A DNA stretch of 64,000 bases from DASRDR01 sp044867785 (lineage in GTDB: Bacteria; Methylomirabilota; Methylomirabilia; Rokubacteriales; DASRDR01): NCBI GenBank assembly GCA_044867785.1, contig JBIOVM010000175.1:30710-94709 (forward strand), in the 5' to 3' direction. Numbering within the stretch: position 1 is the stretch's first letter; the number at the start of each line of letters is the position of its first letter. A program made the translations under genes and the position numbers. The notes under the pieces are model-generated. The model was not told the origin of the DNA. It ran no database searches and was given only the letters and a program-made list of their open reading frames with translations. Positions 17,508 through 26,609 of this stretch are shown here, piece by piece.

Positions 17508-19235
17508 ATGGACCGCCTGGCGATCGCCCGACAGTTGCGCGAGATCGGACTTCTCCTCGAGCTCCAGGGGGGGAACCCGTTCAAGGCGCGGGCGTACGAG
17601 CGCGGGTCGCGGGCGCTGGAAACGCTCGCGGCCGACCTCGGAACGCTGGTGGATCAGGACCGGCTCACCGAGATTCCGGGAATCGGGCGGGCGCTGGCCG
17701 GAACGATCCGCGAGCTTCACCGGACCGGCCGGAGCGAGCAGCTCGAGCGGCTGCGAGCCGCGCTCCCGCCCGGCGCGCTCGAGCTCCACCAGGTGCCGGG
17801 TCTCACGGTCCCACGCATCGCCGCGCTCCACCAGGCGCTCGGGATCGCCTCGCTCCGGGATCTGCGGGCGGCGCTGGAAGCCGGTCGCGTGCGGGCCATT
17901 CGCGGCTTCGGGGCGAAGACGGAGGCCAAGCTCCTGGCCGGTCTCCGCCGGCTGGAGGCGCAGGGCGAGCGGTTCCTGCTCCATCGCGCGACGGCCGAGG
18001 GCGAGCTGCTCGTGGCCCACGTTCGGTCGGCGACGGGCGTGGCCCAGGCGGAGCTCGCCGGGGCGCTTCGCCGGCGCGACGAGACGATCGACCGGCTGGT
18101 CGTCGCCGTGGGAGCTGCCGACGCGGCCCGAGCTCTCGACCACGTGACCCGCTATCCCGCAGCCCTCGCGCCGCTCGCGCGCGCGGCGAGCGCCGTGACC
18201 CTCCGGCTGACGAGCGGCCTTCTCGTCGACGCCGAGGTGGCCGAGCCGCGCGCGTTCCCCGGGCTCCTCCACACGCTCACCGGCTCGGACGCTCACCGGG
18301 CCCGGCTGGGGGAGCGCGCGCGGCAGCGGGGTCTGGTGCTGGAGCGCCGGGGGCTCGCCGACGCGAAGAGCGGGCGGCGGCGACCGATCGAGACCGAGGC
18401 GGACCTCTACCGCCACCTTGGGCTTCCGTATCTGCCGCCCGAGGCTCGCGACGAGGCGGTGGACCTCGACGAGGCGGCCGATCGCTGCGGCGGCGCGGGA
18501 CTCGTTCAGGAATCGGACATCCAGGGGATGGTGCATTGCCACACGGTCTACTCGGACGGCGCGGATACGGTCGAGGTCATGGCCCGGGCGGCGCAGGCCA
18601 TGGGCATGCGGTATCTGACCGTCACGGACCACTCGCCGACCGCCTCGTACGCGGGCGGCTTGTCGCTGGACCGGCTCCGGCGCCAGTGGGACGAGATCGC
18701 ACGCGTGCAGGAGCAGGTGGCCGGCCTCACGATCCTCCGCGGCACGGAGAGCGACATCCTCGCGGACGGACGGCTCGACTATCCGGATTCGGTGCTGGAG
18801 CAGCTCGACGTCATCATCGCGAGCATCCACAACCGCCACCGCATGGACGAGGCGCTGATGACGCGACGGCTCGTCCAGGCGATGCGCCACCCCTGCTTCA
18901 AGATCTGGGGCCACGCGCTCGGACGCTACGTCCTCCGTCGCCCCCCCATCGCGTGCCGCATGGAAGAGGTGCTCGACGCGGCCGCGCAGTCACGCGTGGC
19001 GATCGAGGTGAACGGGAACCCTCATCGGCTGGACATGGAACCTCGCTGGCAACGCGAGGCCGCGCGCCGGGGCCTTCGGTTCGTGGTCTCCACCGACGCG
19101 CACTCCACCGCCGAGCTCCGGCACCTACGGTACGGGATCGACATGGCGCGCCGGGGGCTTCTGGCGCCGGCGGACGTGCTGAACACCCTGCCTCCGTCGG
19201 CCTTCCGGCAGGCCGTCAAACCGACCGGGGCCTGA
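17508..19235 (+). CDS. PolX/PHP family protein with degenerate polymerase site
   Basis: 575 aa: helix-hairpin-helix and 8-kDa-like N-terminus (1-150), PolX palm region (150-310), C-terminal PHP phosphoesterase (340-575). The PHP metal ligands look intact: HCH at 343-345, TVTDHSP, ASIHNRH, GHALGRY and STDAHS. In the palm, canonical GSxRRxxxxxGDxD appears as GALRRRDETIDRLV (185-198), so both Asp of the catalytic DxD seem replaced; a later VDAEV (D241) may keep the third. It may therefore be a DNA 3'-5' exonuclease or phosphoesterase rather than a polymerase. It overlaps the convergent membrane gene by 20 bp. Confidence 0.85.
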   Translation: MDRLAIARQLREIGLLLELQGGNPFKARAYERGSRALETLAADLGTLVDQDRLTEIPGIGRALAGTIRELHRTGRSEQLERLRAALPPGALELHQVPGLTVPRIAALHQALGIASLRDLRAALEAGRVRAIRGFGAKTEAKLLAGLRRLEAQGERFLLHRATAEGELLVAHVRSATGVAQAELAGALRRRDETIDRLVVAVGAADAARALDHVTRYPAALAPLARAASAVTLRLTSGLLVDAEVAEPRAFPGLLHTLTGSDAHRARLGERARQRGLVLERRGLADAKSGRRRPIETEADLYRHLGLPYLPPEARDEAVDLDEAADRCGGAGLVQESDIQGMVHCHTVYSDGADTVEVMARAAQAMGMRYLTVTDHSPTASYAGGLSLDRLRRQWDEIARVQEQVAGLTILRGTESDILADGRLDYPDSVLEQLDVIIASIHNRHRMDEALMTRRLVQAMRHPCFKIWGHALGRYVLRRPPIACRMEEVLDAAAQSRVAIEVNGNPHRLDMEPRWQREAARRGLRFVVSTDAHSTAELRHLRYGIDMARRGLLAPADVLNTLPPSAFRQAVKPTGA

Positions 19236-20403
19236 CCTCGACGGCTCCGGGAGGCTCCGTGACGCCGAAGGCCATCGCCAGGGCCCAGGCGAGGAACCCG
19301 GGCGTGACGATGGCGACCCGCCAGCTTCCGGTCAGCCCGTAGAGGAGGAGCGGCAGGGCTACGGCGCCGACGAGCCACGCCGGGCGTCGGACCAGGCGCC
19401 CGCCGAGCCCCAGCAGCAGGAGCGGCGCCACCAGGAAGACGTACGACGCGTAGAAGCCGTAGTACGACCGGCGCGGCAGGAGATGGTCGATCCCCGGGAA
19501 GAGGAGCACGGCGTCGAAGATCGCGGCGATCGAGGCGATGAGGAACACGACCGACGCCGCGGTCCAGAGCCCGCGCCGTCGGCCTCGGGAATGCTGCGCG
19601 TGCCAGAAGGCGGCACACGCCGTGAGCGCGTGGGTCGCCGACGGGTACCAGATCACGGGATTGCCCCGCCATTCCCAGTCAGGAAGGCGGGGCACGACGA
19701 GCACGGACACCAGGGAGTGCAGGACTAAGGCGGCGAGGAGCGCCGCCCCCAGGGCCGGCAGCCGATCGGGGCGGGGGAAGACGGCCCGCAGGCGCGTTTC
19801 GCGGCCGCGATACCGCTCACCGACCGCCGCGAAGAGGATGAACAGGCTCCCGAGGAGCTCCGAGCCTTCCTCGAGCCGCCCGCTGCGCCACCAGTCCCAG
19901 CCCGCGAGCTTCCCGTGCTCGGCGGCTTCCTGGATCGCGATGCTTCCGTAGCAGATGTAGCCGGCCGCCACCAGCAGGACGGCCCGCCATCGGCCGAACC
20001 GGCGCGCGAGGGCCAGGAGCGACCAGCCGAGCAGCGCCAGCGAGACGATCCCGATGGCGAGGAGCGGGGTCCAGCCCCAGTGCGCACTGAGGCGCTCGTG
20101 TATGGAGGCGACCTCGTCGATGGAGAGGCCGAGCGAGGGGAGTCCGAGCAGCGTCCACGCTCGGCGCTCCTCGGGGGGCGCCTCGCCCGCGACCTCGAGC
20201 AGGAGCATCGAGCCGAGGAAGAGCAGAGCGCCCGACCACCAGACGCCGAGGTTGTTCTCGCTGGCCAGGTCGAGCCACGGTCGGACATGGGCGAGGACCG
20301 CGTGGGCCCGAGGCCAGAGGGGCTCGAGCCACGAGTACCAGGTCGACCCGGTGGCATGGACGAAGACGGCGCTTCCGAGGCAGCCCCACAGCCACCAGGG
20401 CAT
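19216..20403 (-). CDS. Polytopic membrane protein of unknown function
   Basis: 395-aa protein with roughly nine to ten predicted transmembrane helices. The most striking motif is LGLPSLGLSIDEVASIHERL, acidic and His residues at the end of a helix, followed by SIAIQEAAEHGKL and GRLEEGSELLGSLFILFAAVGERY. These polar pairs inside or beside helices suggest a metal or proton site. The ATG at 20403 (MPWWLWG) begins the first helix; the longer reading to 20586 adds a polar segment without homology. I do not recognise the family. Confidence 0.72.
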   Translation of the reverse strand: MPWWLWGCLGSAVFVHATGSTWYSWLEPLWPRAHAVLAHVRPWLDLASENNLGVWWSGALLFLGSMLLLEVAGEAPPEERRAWTLLGLPSLGLSIDEVASIHERLSAHWGWTPLLAIGIVSLALLGWSLLALARRFGRWRAVLLVAAGYICYGSIAIQEAAEHGKLAGWDWWRSGRLEEGSELLGSLFILFAAVGERYRGRETRLRAVFPRPDRLPALGAALLAALVLHSLVSVLVVPRLPDWEWRGNPVIWYPSATHALTACAAFWHAQHSRGRRRGLWTAASVVFLIASIAAIFDAVLLFPGIDHLLPRRSYYGFYASYVFLVAPLLLLGLGGRLVRRPAWLVGAVALPLLLYGLTGSWRVAIVTPGFLAWALAMAFGVTEPPGAVEVRPRSV

Positions 20404-20573
20404 GATCGTCGCCGCCCGCGGCGCCCCCGGCGCCGTCGATCCGCTCACGGTGTCGCAAAATACGCTCGACCGAAACGCCGCGTCAAGAATGCCCGGCGCG
20501 GCCGAGCGTGCCTGCGCGCGCGACGGCGTTTCGGTCGACGCGTCGCTCTGGTAGGCTACCTCCCGGAATCGCG

Positions 20574-21500
20574 ATGAGGACCACATTCGCGGGCTGGCCG
20601 GCGTGCGACGGTCCGTCGGCCGCCCGCGCGTCCCTCGGCATCCTCGGCGCGCCGCACGCCACCCCCTACCGCCGCGGCGAGCCGAGCCACTCGGCGGCCG
20701 CCCCGCAAGCCCTGCGGGAGGCTCTCACCGGGTACGCGCGAAGCCGGGAGCAGTACGATTTCGACATCGGCGCCTTGCTGCCGACGGACGTCGAAGACTG
20801 CGGCGACGTGGCCGGGGACCCCGCGGATCCGGAGGGCAATCGAGACCGCATCACGGCGGCGGTCCGCACGCTCCTCGACAACGGCGTGGCACCGGTGATC
20901 CTCGGCGGGGACGACTCCGTGCCGATTCCCGTGTTCCGCGCGTTCGAGGGCCGCGGCCCGCTCACGGTCGTGCAGGTCGACGCCCATCTCGACTGGCGGG
21001 ACGAAGTGCACGGCGAGCGGCACGGCTGGAGCAGCCCGATGCGCCGGGCGTCGGAGATGCCGTGGATCCGGCACATGATCCAAGTCGGGCTCCGGGGCGT
21101 CGGGAGCGCGCGAGCATCGGACGTGGCGGACGCCCAGGGCTGGGGCGTCGAGATCGTGACCGCCGAAGAGGTGCATCGAGCGGGCGTCGCGCGGGCGATC
21201 GGCCTCGTGCCCGAGGGGATCCCGTGCCTGGTGACCGTGGACTGCGACGGGCTGGATCCCTCGATCATGCCGGCGGTGATGGCAGCGGCTCCGGGTGGGC
21301 TCGCGTACTGGCACGTCGTGGAATTGATCCGGGGGTTGGGACGTCGGGCGCCCATCGCCGGCTTCGACCTCGTGGAGCTCGTCCCCGAGCGCGACGTCCA
21401 CCGGCTGGCGGCGCGCACCGCCGCCCGCATCGTGTGCAACGCGATCGCCGCGATGGCCTCGCGCCGCCCGGCGCCGCGGGACGCCGCCGGCCCCCGATGA
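20574..21500 (+). CDS. Ureohydrolase (arginase/agmatinase family)
   Basis: 308-aa member of the binuclear Mn ureohydrolase family, which hydrolyses guanidino groups to urea and an amine. Motifs are GGDDSV (first His ligand of GGDHS replaced by Asp, a variant seen in some members), VVQVDAHLDWRDE (DAHxD) and VTVDCDGLDPSIMPA (DxDxxDP). The start at 20574 precedes the first strand; an upstream in-frame start adds low-complexity sequence. It overlaps the C-N hydrolase gene by 4 bp (ATGA). With that partner, 4-guanidinobutyrate is a plausible substrate, but this is inference. Confidence 0.85.
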   Translation: MRTTFAGWPACDGPSAARASLGILGAPHATPYRRGEPSHSAAAPQALREALTGYARSREQYDFDIGALLPTDVEDCGDVAGDPADPEGNRDRITAAVRTLLDNGVAPVILGGDDSVPIPVFRAFEGRGPLTVVQVDAHLDWRDEVHGERHGWSSPMRRASEMPWIRHMIQVGLRGVGSARASDVADAQGWGVEIVTAEEVHRAGVARAIGLVPEGIPCLVTVDCDGLDPSIMPAVMAAAPGGLAYWHVVELIRGLGRRAPIAGFDLVELVPERDVHRLAARTAARIVCNAIAAMASRRPAPRDAAGPR

Positions 21501-22309
21501 CGCCAGCCGCGAGCTTGCGCATCGGCTTGGCCGCGGCGCGGAACGCGTCGACTGTCGAGGAGCGTCTCGAGATCGTCGAGCGCTTCCTGGCGGACGCCGG
21601 CGCGCGGGGAGTGGCGATCGTCTGCTTTCCCGAGACCTACGTGCCGGGATTGCGGGGGCAGGACTTCCCCGTTCCGCCGCCCGATCAACCGCGGCAGGAG
21701 GCGGCGCTCGAGGCGATCCGGGCGGCCGCCGAGCGGCATCGCGTGGCCGTCCTCATGGGGATGGAGTGGGAGTCCACCCTCGGGCTGCACAACGTCGCGT
21801 TCGTGATCTCGCGCGACGGCGTCATCCTAGGCTACCAGGCGAAGAACCAGCTTCCGCCGGAGGAGGAGCCGTTCTACGTGCCCGACGGGCGTCGACGGCT
21901 GTTCGAGGTCGACGGCGTGCCTTTCGGCATCACGATCTGCCACGAGGGGTGGCGCTACCCGGAGGCCGTCCGGTGGTCGGCCGCCCGCGGCGCCCGCCTG
22001 GTCTTCCATCCGCAGCTCACGGGCAGCGATCGCGCGGGGATGATCCTCGAGCGCTGGGGCGACCCGCGCTCCCCCTACTACGAGAAGGCGATGGTCGCCC
22101 GGAGCATCGAGAACACGATCTACTTCGCCAGCGTGAACTGCGCGATGCGCTACCAGGACTCCGCGACGAGCCTCGTCGGGCCGGACGGGGAGTGCCTGGC
22201 GCACGTTCCGTACGGGTGCGAGCAGCTGCTCGTGCACGACGTCGACCTCGCGCGGGCCACCGGGCTCTCAGCTCGCCGCTACAACCCCGCCTTCTATCCG
22301 CCGGCGTAG
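21497..22309 (+). CDS. Carbon-nitrogen hydrolase (nitrilase superfamily)
   Basis: 270-aa amidase-type enzyme with the Glu-Lys-Cys triad: FPETYVPG (E at about 46), GYQAKNQLPPEEEPF (K at about 115) and ITICHEGWRYPE (C at about 149). Family members hydrolyse amides, N-carbamoyl compounds or nitriles in the cytoplasm. It is translationally coupled to the ureohydrolase. The pair could convert 4-guanidinobutyramide to 4-guanidinobutyrate and then to GABA plus urea, or act on another guanidino amide. Confidence 0.87.
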   Translation: MTPAASLRIGLAAARNASTVEERLEIVERFLADAGARGVAIVCFPETYVPGLRGQDFPVPPPDQPRQEAALEAIRAAAERHRVAVLMGMEWESTLGLHNVAFVISRDGVILGYQAKNQLPPEEEPFYVPDGRRRLFEVDGVPFGITICHEGWRYPEAVRWSAARGARLVFHPQLTGSDRAGMILERWGDPRSPYYEKAMVARSIENTIYFASVNCAMRYQDSATSLVGPDGECLAHVPYGCEQLLVHDVDLARATGLSARRYNPAFYPPA

Positions 22310-22506
22310 GCCGTCGAGGTCGACTGCCGGTGGCGCGGTGCGCGACCGGCCATGTGCTCCGCAACCCGGCACGGTACTATGCGGGAGACGCTCGAGAGCT
22401 TCTGGCATTGCGGCGGTCGACGGCCGCCGGGACTCCGGCGCGGTGGTGCGCCGGGCAAGCCCCCCTACGCGCGGTCCGGCGCGAAGCCGGCGGAGGACAC
22501 GTGACC

Positions 22507-23394
22507 ATGGAGCGGAAGCAGGCTTCGGACTACCCGCAGGAGCTCCTGGACCTCTTTCACGAGTACCAGCACGGGTACATCACGCGCCGCGACTTCTTCG
22601 ACCGCGCGGCGCGGTTCGCCGTCGGCGGCCTGACGGTGACGGCGATCTGGGAAAGCCTCAGACCGAACTATGCATGGGCCCAGCAGGTGCCCAAGGACGA
22701 CCCGCGGATCACCGCGGAGTACGAGACGGTCCCGTCACCGGCCGGTAACGGCTCGATCAAGGGGTACTTCGTCCGCCCGTCCCGCGCCGCGGGGAAGCGG
22801 CCGACGGTGCTGGTCATCCACGAGAACCGCGGGCTCAACCCCTACATCGAGGACGTGGCTCGCCGCCTGGCGGTGCTCGACTTCGTGGCCTACGCGCCGG
22901 ACGGCCTCACGTCGGTCGGGGGCTACCCGGGCGACGACGAGAAGGCCGCCGTGGCGTTCCGGAGCGTGGACCAGGGGAAGATGGCCGAGGACTTCATCGC
23001 CGCGGGCAAGTGGCTGAAAGCGCGCCCGGAGTCGAGCGGCAAGCTCGGGGCCGTCGGGTTCTGCTTCGGCGGCGGGATGGTCAATCAGCTCGCCGTGCGA
23101 CTGCCGGAGCTCGACGCGGGCGTCCCGTTCTACGGCCGGCAAGCGAGCGCCGACCTGGTGCCGCAGATCAAGGCGTCGCTCCTCCTCCAGTACGCCGGCA
23201 ACGACCAGAACATCAACGCCGGGATCGCGGCCTACGAGGCGGCGCTGAAGGCGAACGGCAAGACGTACACCCAGTACGTCTACGAGGGGACGCAGCACGG
23301 CTTCCACAACGACACCACTCCGCGCTACGACGAGAACGCCGCGAAGCTCGCGTGGCAGCGGACGGTCGACTTCTTCAACCGGTCGCTTCGGTAG
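22507..23394 (+). CDS. Tat-exported dienelactone hydrolase family protein
   Basis: 295-aa alpha/beta hydrolase. The N-terminus has a twin-Arg motif and hydrophobic stretch (TRRDFFDRAARFAVGGLTV, about 26-44), suggesting Tat export. The catalytic triad is visible as Cys in VGFCFGGG (C186), Asp in YAGNDQN and His in GTQHGFHND. Family enzymes hydrolyse enol lactones such as dienelactone. CGGAGGA lies at 22491-22497; an in-frame GTG at 22501 is an alternative start but spacing favours the ATG at 22507. Confidence 0.87.
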   Translation: MERKQASDYPQELLDLFHEYQHGYITRRDFFDRAARFAVGGLTVTAIWESLRPNYAWAQQVPKDDPRITAEYETVPSPAGNGSIKGYFVRPSRAAGKRPTVLVIHENRGLNPYIEDVARRLAVLDFVAYAPDGLTSVGGYPGDDEKAAVAFRSVDQGKMAEDFIAAGKWLKARPESSGKLGAVGFCFGGGMVNQLAVRLPELDAGVPFYGRQASADLVPQIKASLLLQYAGNDQNINAGIAAYEAALKANGKTYTQYVYEGTQHGFHNDTTPRYDENAAKLAWQRTVDFFNRSLR

Positions 23395-23526
23395 ACTGCG
23401 CGCCAGGGGGTTGCGGGCCGCCGCCGTCCGGCCCGCGCCCCCCGCCCCGGCCGATGAGCCCGGGCGCCCCCGTCGAGATGCGCGGGTCGCTGTCTTCCCG
23501 CCCGGAAAGAGCGTACCGTCGTCTCG

Positions 23527-23805
23527 ATGGCTCTCGACGACGAGCGCTGCTGCTTTTGCCGGCGTGCGGTGCAAGTCGGGGAATGGGCCGAGCGCCCGGG
23601 CTGGCTGGCGATCGAGTGCCCCGTCTGTGGCCCCTATCGGGTCGAGCGTCAGTTCTGGCTCACCGCGCACTTCAAGAAGGCGCGTGAGCCGGTCCTCTAC
23701 CGGCGCCTGGCCGCGTGGCTCGCGGAGTCGCCGGGGCGGATCCCGCCGCCCGAGATCCCGTTCGAGGGATGGCAGGCGGTGGCGAGCTCGCGCGACGAGG
23801 CCTGA
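23527..23805 (+). CDS. Small zinc-ribbon-like protein
   Basis: 92-aa protein with two CxxC-like pairs, CCFC (8-11) and ECPVCGPY (about 30-37), which could hold a single zinc ion. The C-terminus is helical and Trp-rich. No ribosome-binding site is clear before the ATG at 23527. It lies 6 bp from the convergent sigma factor gene. Function unknown; a nucleic-acid or protein-interaction role would be typical. Confidence 0.6.
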   Translation: MALDDERCCFCRRAVQVGEWAERPGWLAIECPVCGPYRVERQFWLTAHFKKAREPVLYRRLAAWLAESPGRIPPPEIPFEGWQAVASSRDEA

Positions 23806-23811
23806 CCGAGC

Positions 23812-25065
23812 TCAGTCCCGCAGCTCGCGCAGCCGCCGCTCGAGGAATCGCCGCTCCGGCTCCTGCCGCGTGAGGCCGAGGGCTCGCTCGAAGGACGCCC
23901 GGGCGTCGGCCGTTCGCCCCAGCCGCCGGCACAGCTCGGCTCGCGCGGAATGGGCGAGGTGGTATCCCGCCAGGTCTCCGCGGGCGAGGATCTCGTCGAT
24001 CAGCGCGAGCCCCGCCAGCGGTCCGTCCCGCATCGCCACCGCTGCCGCGCGGTTCAGCTCGACGACGGGGGACGGCTCGGGCTCGAGCAGCGCGTCGTAG
24101 AGGGCGACGATCTGGCCCCAGTCGGTGGCCGCCGCCGTCGGCGCCCCGGCGTGCACCGCCGCGATGGCCGCCTGGAGCGTGTAGGGGCCGATGCGGCTCG
24201 AAGCCAGCGCCCGCTGGACCAGCGCCGAGCCCTCGGCGATCTGCTCGCGGTTCCAGAGCGTGCGATCCTGCTCGTCCAGCAGCACCAGCTCGCCGTCGGG
24301 TGAGGCACGGGCCGGGCGCCGCGACTCGTGGAGCAGCATCAGGGCCAGGAGCCCCATCACCTCCGGATCCGGCAGGAGCTCCAGGAGCAGCCGGCCCAGA
24401 CGGAGCGCCTCGCCGGAGAGGTCGTGCCGGGTCAGCGAGGCGCCCGACGACGCGAAGTACCCCTCGTTGAACACCAGGTAGATGACCTGGAGCACGATGT
24501 CGAGTCGCTCGGGCAGCTCGGCCCGCGACGGCACCTGGTAGGGAATGCGGGCGTCGCGGATCTTCGCCTTGGCGCGCACGATGCGCTGGGCGACCGTCGG
24601 GGGCGCGGCGAGAAAGGCCCGGGCGATCTCCTCGGTCGTGAGGCCGCAGACCTCGCGGAGCGTCAGCGCCGCCTGGGCGTCGGGGGCGAGCGCCGGGTGG
24701 CAGCAGGTGAAGATCAGCCGCAGTCGGTCGTCCTCGACGCTCTCGGCGTCCGATCCGCCGGGCTCGTCCGGCTCGGCGTCGAGCCGCTCGGCGAGCTCGG
24801 CCAGCGAGCGGTCGAAACGGGCGCGCCGGCGCAGGACGTCGATGGCCTTGAATCGGCCGGCCGACACGAGCCACGCGCGGGGGTTGGCGGGCACGCCGTC
24901 CCGGGGCCATCGCTCCACCGCGGCCGCGAAGGCCTCGTGGAGCGCCTCCTCGGCGAGGTCGAAATCGCCGAGGAGGCGGATCAGGGTCGCGAGGACGCGG
25001 CGCGAGTCGGCCCGATAGACGGCCTCGACCTGGGCGCGCGTCCGCTCGACCGTGTCGTCCGTCAC
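23812..25065 (-). CDS. ECF42-type RNA polymerase sigma factor
   Basis: 417 aa. Regions sigma2 and sigma4 occupy about 1-185 (FDLAEEALHEAFAAAVERWP, PRAWLVSAGRFKAIDVLRRR; REVCGLTTEEIARAFLAAPPTVAQRIVRAKAKI). A long helical C-terminal extension follows (about 200-417; FNEGYFASSG, LNRAAAVAMRDGP), as in the ECF42 group, which is encoded beside YCII/DGPF proteins instead of an anti-sigma factor. The GTG start at 25065 overlaps the YCII stop (GTGA), the usual arrangement. The DGPF partner or the C-terminal domain probably sets activity. Confidence 0.88.
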   Translation of the reverse strand: MTDDTVERTRAQVEAVYRADSRRVLATLIRLLGDFDLAEEALHEAFAAAVERWPRDGVPANPRAWLVSAGRFKAIDVLRRRARFDRSLAELAERLDAEPDEPGGSDAESVEDDRLRLIFTCCHPALAPDAQAALTLREVCGLTTEEIARAFLAAPPTVAQRIVRAKAKIRDARIPYQVPSRAELPERLDIVLQVIYLVFNEGYFASSGASLTRHDLSGEALRLGRLLLELLPDPEVMGLLALMLLHESRRPARASPDGELVLLDEQDRTLWNREQIAEGSALVQRALASSRIGPYTLQAAIAAVHAGAPTAAATDWGQIVALYDALLEPEPSPVVELNRAAAVAMRDGPLAGLALIDEILARGDLAGYHLAHSARAELCRRLGRTADARASFERALGLTRQEPERRFLERRLRELRD

Positions 25066-25439
25066 CGGCGACGCCTCTCCTCGGCGAGCGCGGCGAGCTC
25101 GCGGACCGGCCGCACCTCGATGCATCCGAGGCGCAGCGGCGGGATCTTGGACGCCACCTGGATGGCGTCCTCGCGATCCCGGGCCTCGATGAGCATGAAG
25201 CCGCCCAGTTGCTCCTTCGTCTCGGCGAACGGGCCATCGGTCGCGGCCACGCGGCCGGCGCGACGCCGGATGGTGGTCGCGGTCTCTACCGGCTGGAGCC
25301 CGTCCGAGACGATGTAGTGGCCGCTCTTCCGCAGCACCTCGCGGTAGGCGAGGACGTCATCGACGAGGGCGTCGTATTCCGCGGGGGGCAGGGCTTCCAG
25401 CTGCCGCTCGTCGTAATAGACCAGGCACAGGAACTTCAT
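25062..25439 (-). CDS. YCII/DGPF domain protein, sigma factor partner
   Basis: 125-aa ferredoxin-like YCII protein with the DGPFAETKEQLGGFMLIEA signature (about 67-85). ECF42 sigma genes characteristically follow such proteins, and this one overlaps the sigma start by 4 bp. YCII proteins are small dimeric enzymes or sensors with an active-site His/Asp. The start ATG at 25439 begins MKFLCLVYYDERQLEALP; an upstream extension to 25490 is not supported. A close paralogue lies at 26610-26966. Confidence 0.9.
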   Translation of the reverse strand: MKFLCLVYYDERQLEALPPAEYDALVDDVLAYREVLRKSGHYIVSDGLQPVETATTIRRRAGRVAATDGPFAETKEQLGGFMLIEARDREDAIQVASKIPPLRLGCIEVRPVRELAALAEERRRR

Positions 25440-25642
25440 GCGTCCCTCCGCGCGGCCGGAGCATCGGCCACCGTGACTGGGGCCATTCACGTCGACGCGC
25501 GCCCATCCATTCGACCACGGAGCGGGGGACCGGCGGCTCGGACGCCGGTGGCGGATCGGTCGCGCGGCTTGATGATCGCGCCGGCGACCGGTACCGTGGG
25601 AATGAGACCCCGGATTTCCCTCGACGTGAAAAGGAGTCTGAC

Positions 25643-26038
25643 ATGGACCATACCGTCGTGCACTTCGAGATTCCGGCCGACGACCCCGAGCGGGCGGCGA
25701 AGTTCTACCGCGAGCTCTTCGGGTGGGGCATCCAGAAGATGGTGATGGACGGGGGCCCCGAGTACTGGGGGGTCACCACCGTGCCCACGGACGCTCAGGG
25801 ACGGCCGGCCCGCCCGGGCGCGAACGGGGGCCTCATGCGCCGCCAGCACCCCGGCCACGTGCCCGTGAACTACATCGCGGTCGAGAGCGTGGACGAGTCC
25901 GTGAAGAAAGCCAAGCGCCTGGGCGCCGGGGACGTCATGCCGAAGACGCCGGTGAAGGGAATGGGCTGGTTTGCCTGGCTGAAAGACACCGAGGGCAACG
26001 TGTTCGGCCTCTGGCAAACCGACGAGAAGGCGGCCTGA
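25643..26038 (+). CDS. VOC (glyoxalase/bleomycin resistance) family protein
   Basis: 131-aa VOC-fold protein starting MDHTVVHFEIPADDPERAAK, with FYRELFGWGIQKM, VNYIAVESVDESVKKAKRLG and LKDTEGNVFGLWQT, the second beta-alpha-beta-beta-beta module. Such proteins bind a divalent metal and act as dioxygenases, isomerases or binding proteins; substrate unknown. AAAGGAG precedes the ATG by 6 nt. It is divergent from the sigma/YCII pair, and ECF42 clusters often include VOC genes, so it may belong to that regulon. Confidence 0.87.
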   Translation: MDHTVVHFEIPADDPERAAKFYRELFGWGIQKMVMDGGPEYWGVTTVPTDAQGRPARPGANGGLMRRQHPGHVPVNYIAVESVDESVKKAKRLGAGDVMPKTPVKGMGWFAWLKDTEGNVFGLWQTDEKAA

Positions 26039-26176
26039 CGGCGAGGAGCGGGGCCGCCCGTCCACGTTCGCGCGGGGGGGCGGCTCCCTTCCCTTCGGTC
26101 GCGCCGCCCGCCCGCCCGCCCCGGCTATCGGCGCGCTCGTGCCGACCGGTCGCAGCCGGGTCGGGCGCCGCGGCGG

Positions 26177-26536
26177 TCACGCGTCGACGAGGATCTTGAA
26201 GCCGCCGTAGGCCATGCGCTTCACGTCGAAGGGCATCGACTTCGGATCCATCATGCGGGCGAGGCGGGGGTCCTTCATCACCTTCGCATTGACCCGGTCG
26301 CGGTGCGCGCGCGATTTGTACACGATCCAGGAGAACACCACGGTATCGCCCGGCTTCGCCTTGGCGACTCGCGGAAATGGCGCTCCGAACTTCACCTTGA
26401 GGTCGTCGCCGACGCACTCCCGGTACTCCAGGGCGCCGTGCTCGCGCCAGACCCGACCGGCCTTCCGGGCGATCTGTAGGTAGGCGGCCACGTTCTTCCT
26501 CGGCACCGGGATGAGAAAGCCGTCGATGTACCGCAT
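26177..26536 (-). CDS. DUF1428 family protein
   Basis: 119-aa ferredoxin-like fold protein: MRYIDGFLIPVPRKNVAAYL at the start, then WREHGALEYRECVGDDL and VVFSWIVYKSRAHRDRVNAKVMKDP. It ends with FDVKRMAYGGFKILV, all typical of DUF1428 (YbaA-like). Function unknown. GGAGG precedes the ATG at 26536. It follows the second YCII gene on the same strand with a 73-bp gap and may share its transcript. Confidence 0.9.
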   Translation of the reverse strand: MRYIDGFLIPVPRKNVAAYLQIARKAGRVWREHGALEYRECVGDDLKVKFGAPFPRVAKAKPGDTVVFSWIVYKSRAHRDRVNAKVMKDPRLARMMDPKSMPFDVKRMAYGGFKILVDA

Positions 26537-26609
26537 GGGTCCTCCGTTCGTCAAGCGATGTCGGGGCGGCCCGGGGCCGCGGCGCTGCCCGCGAGGCGGC
26601 GCCCCGCGG

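Noticed and set aside
23413..23436. GC-rich inverted repeat after the dienelactone hydrolase gene (7-bp stem, 10-nt loop)
   Set aside because: Short, no T-run and of a kind expected by chance at this GC content; not called as a terminator.
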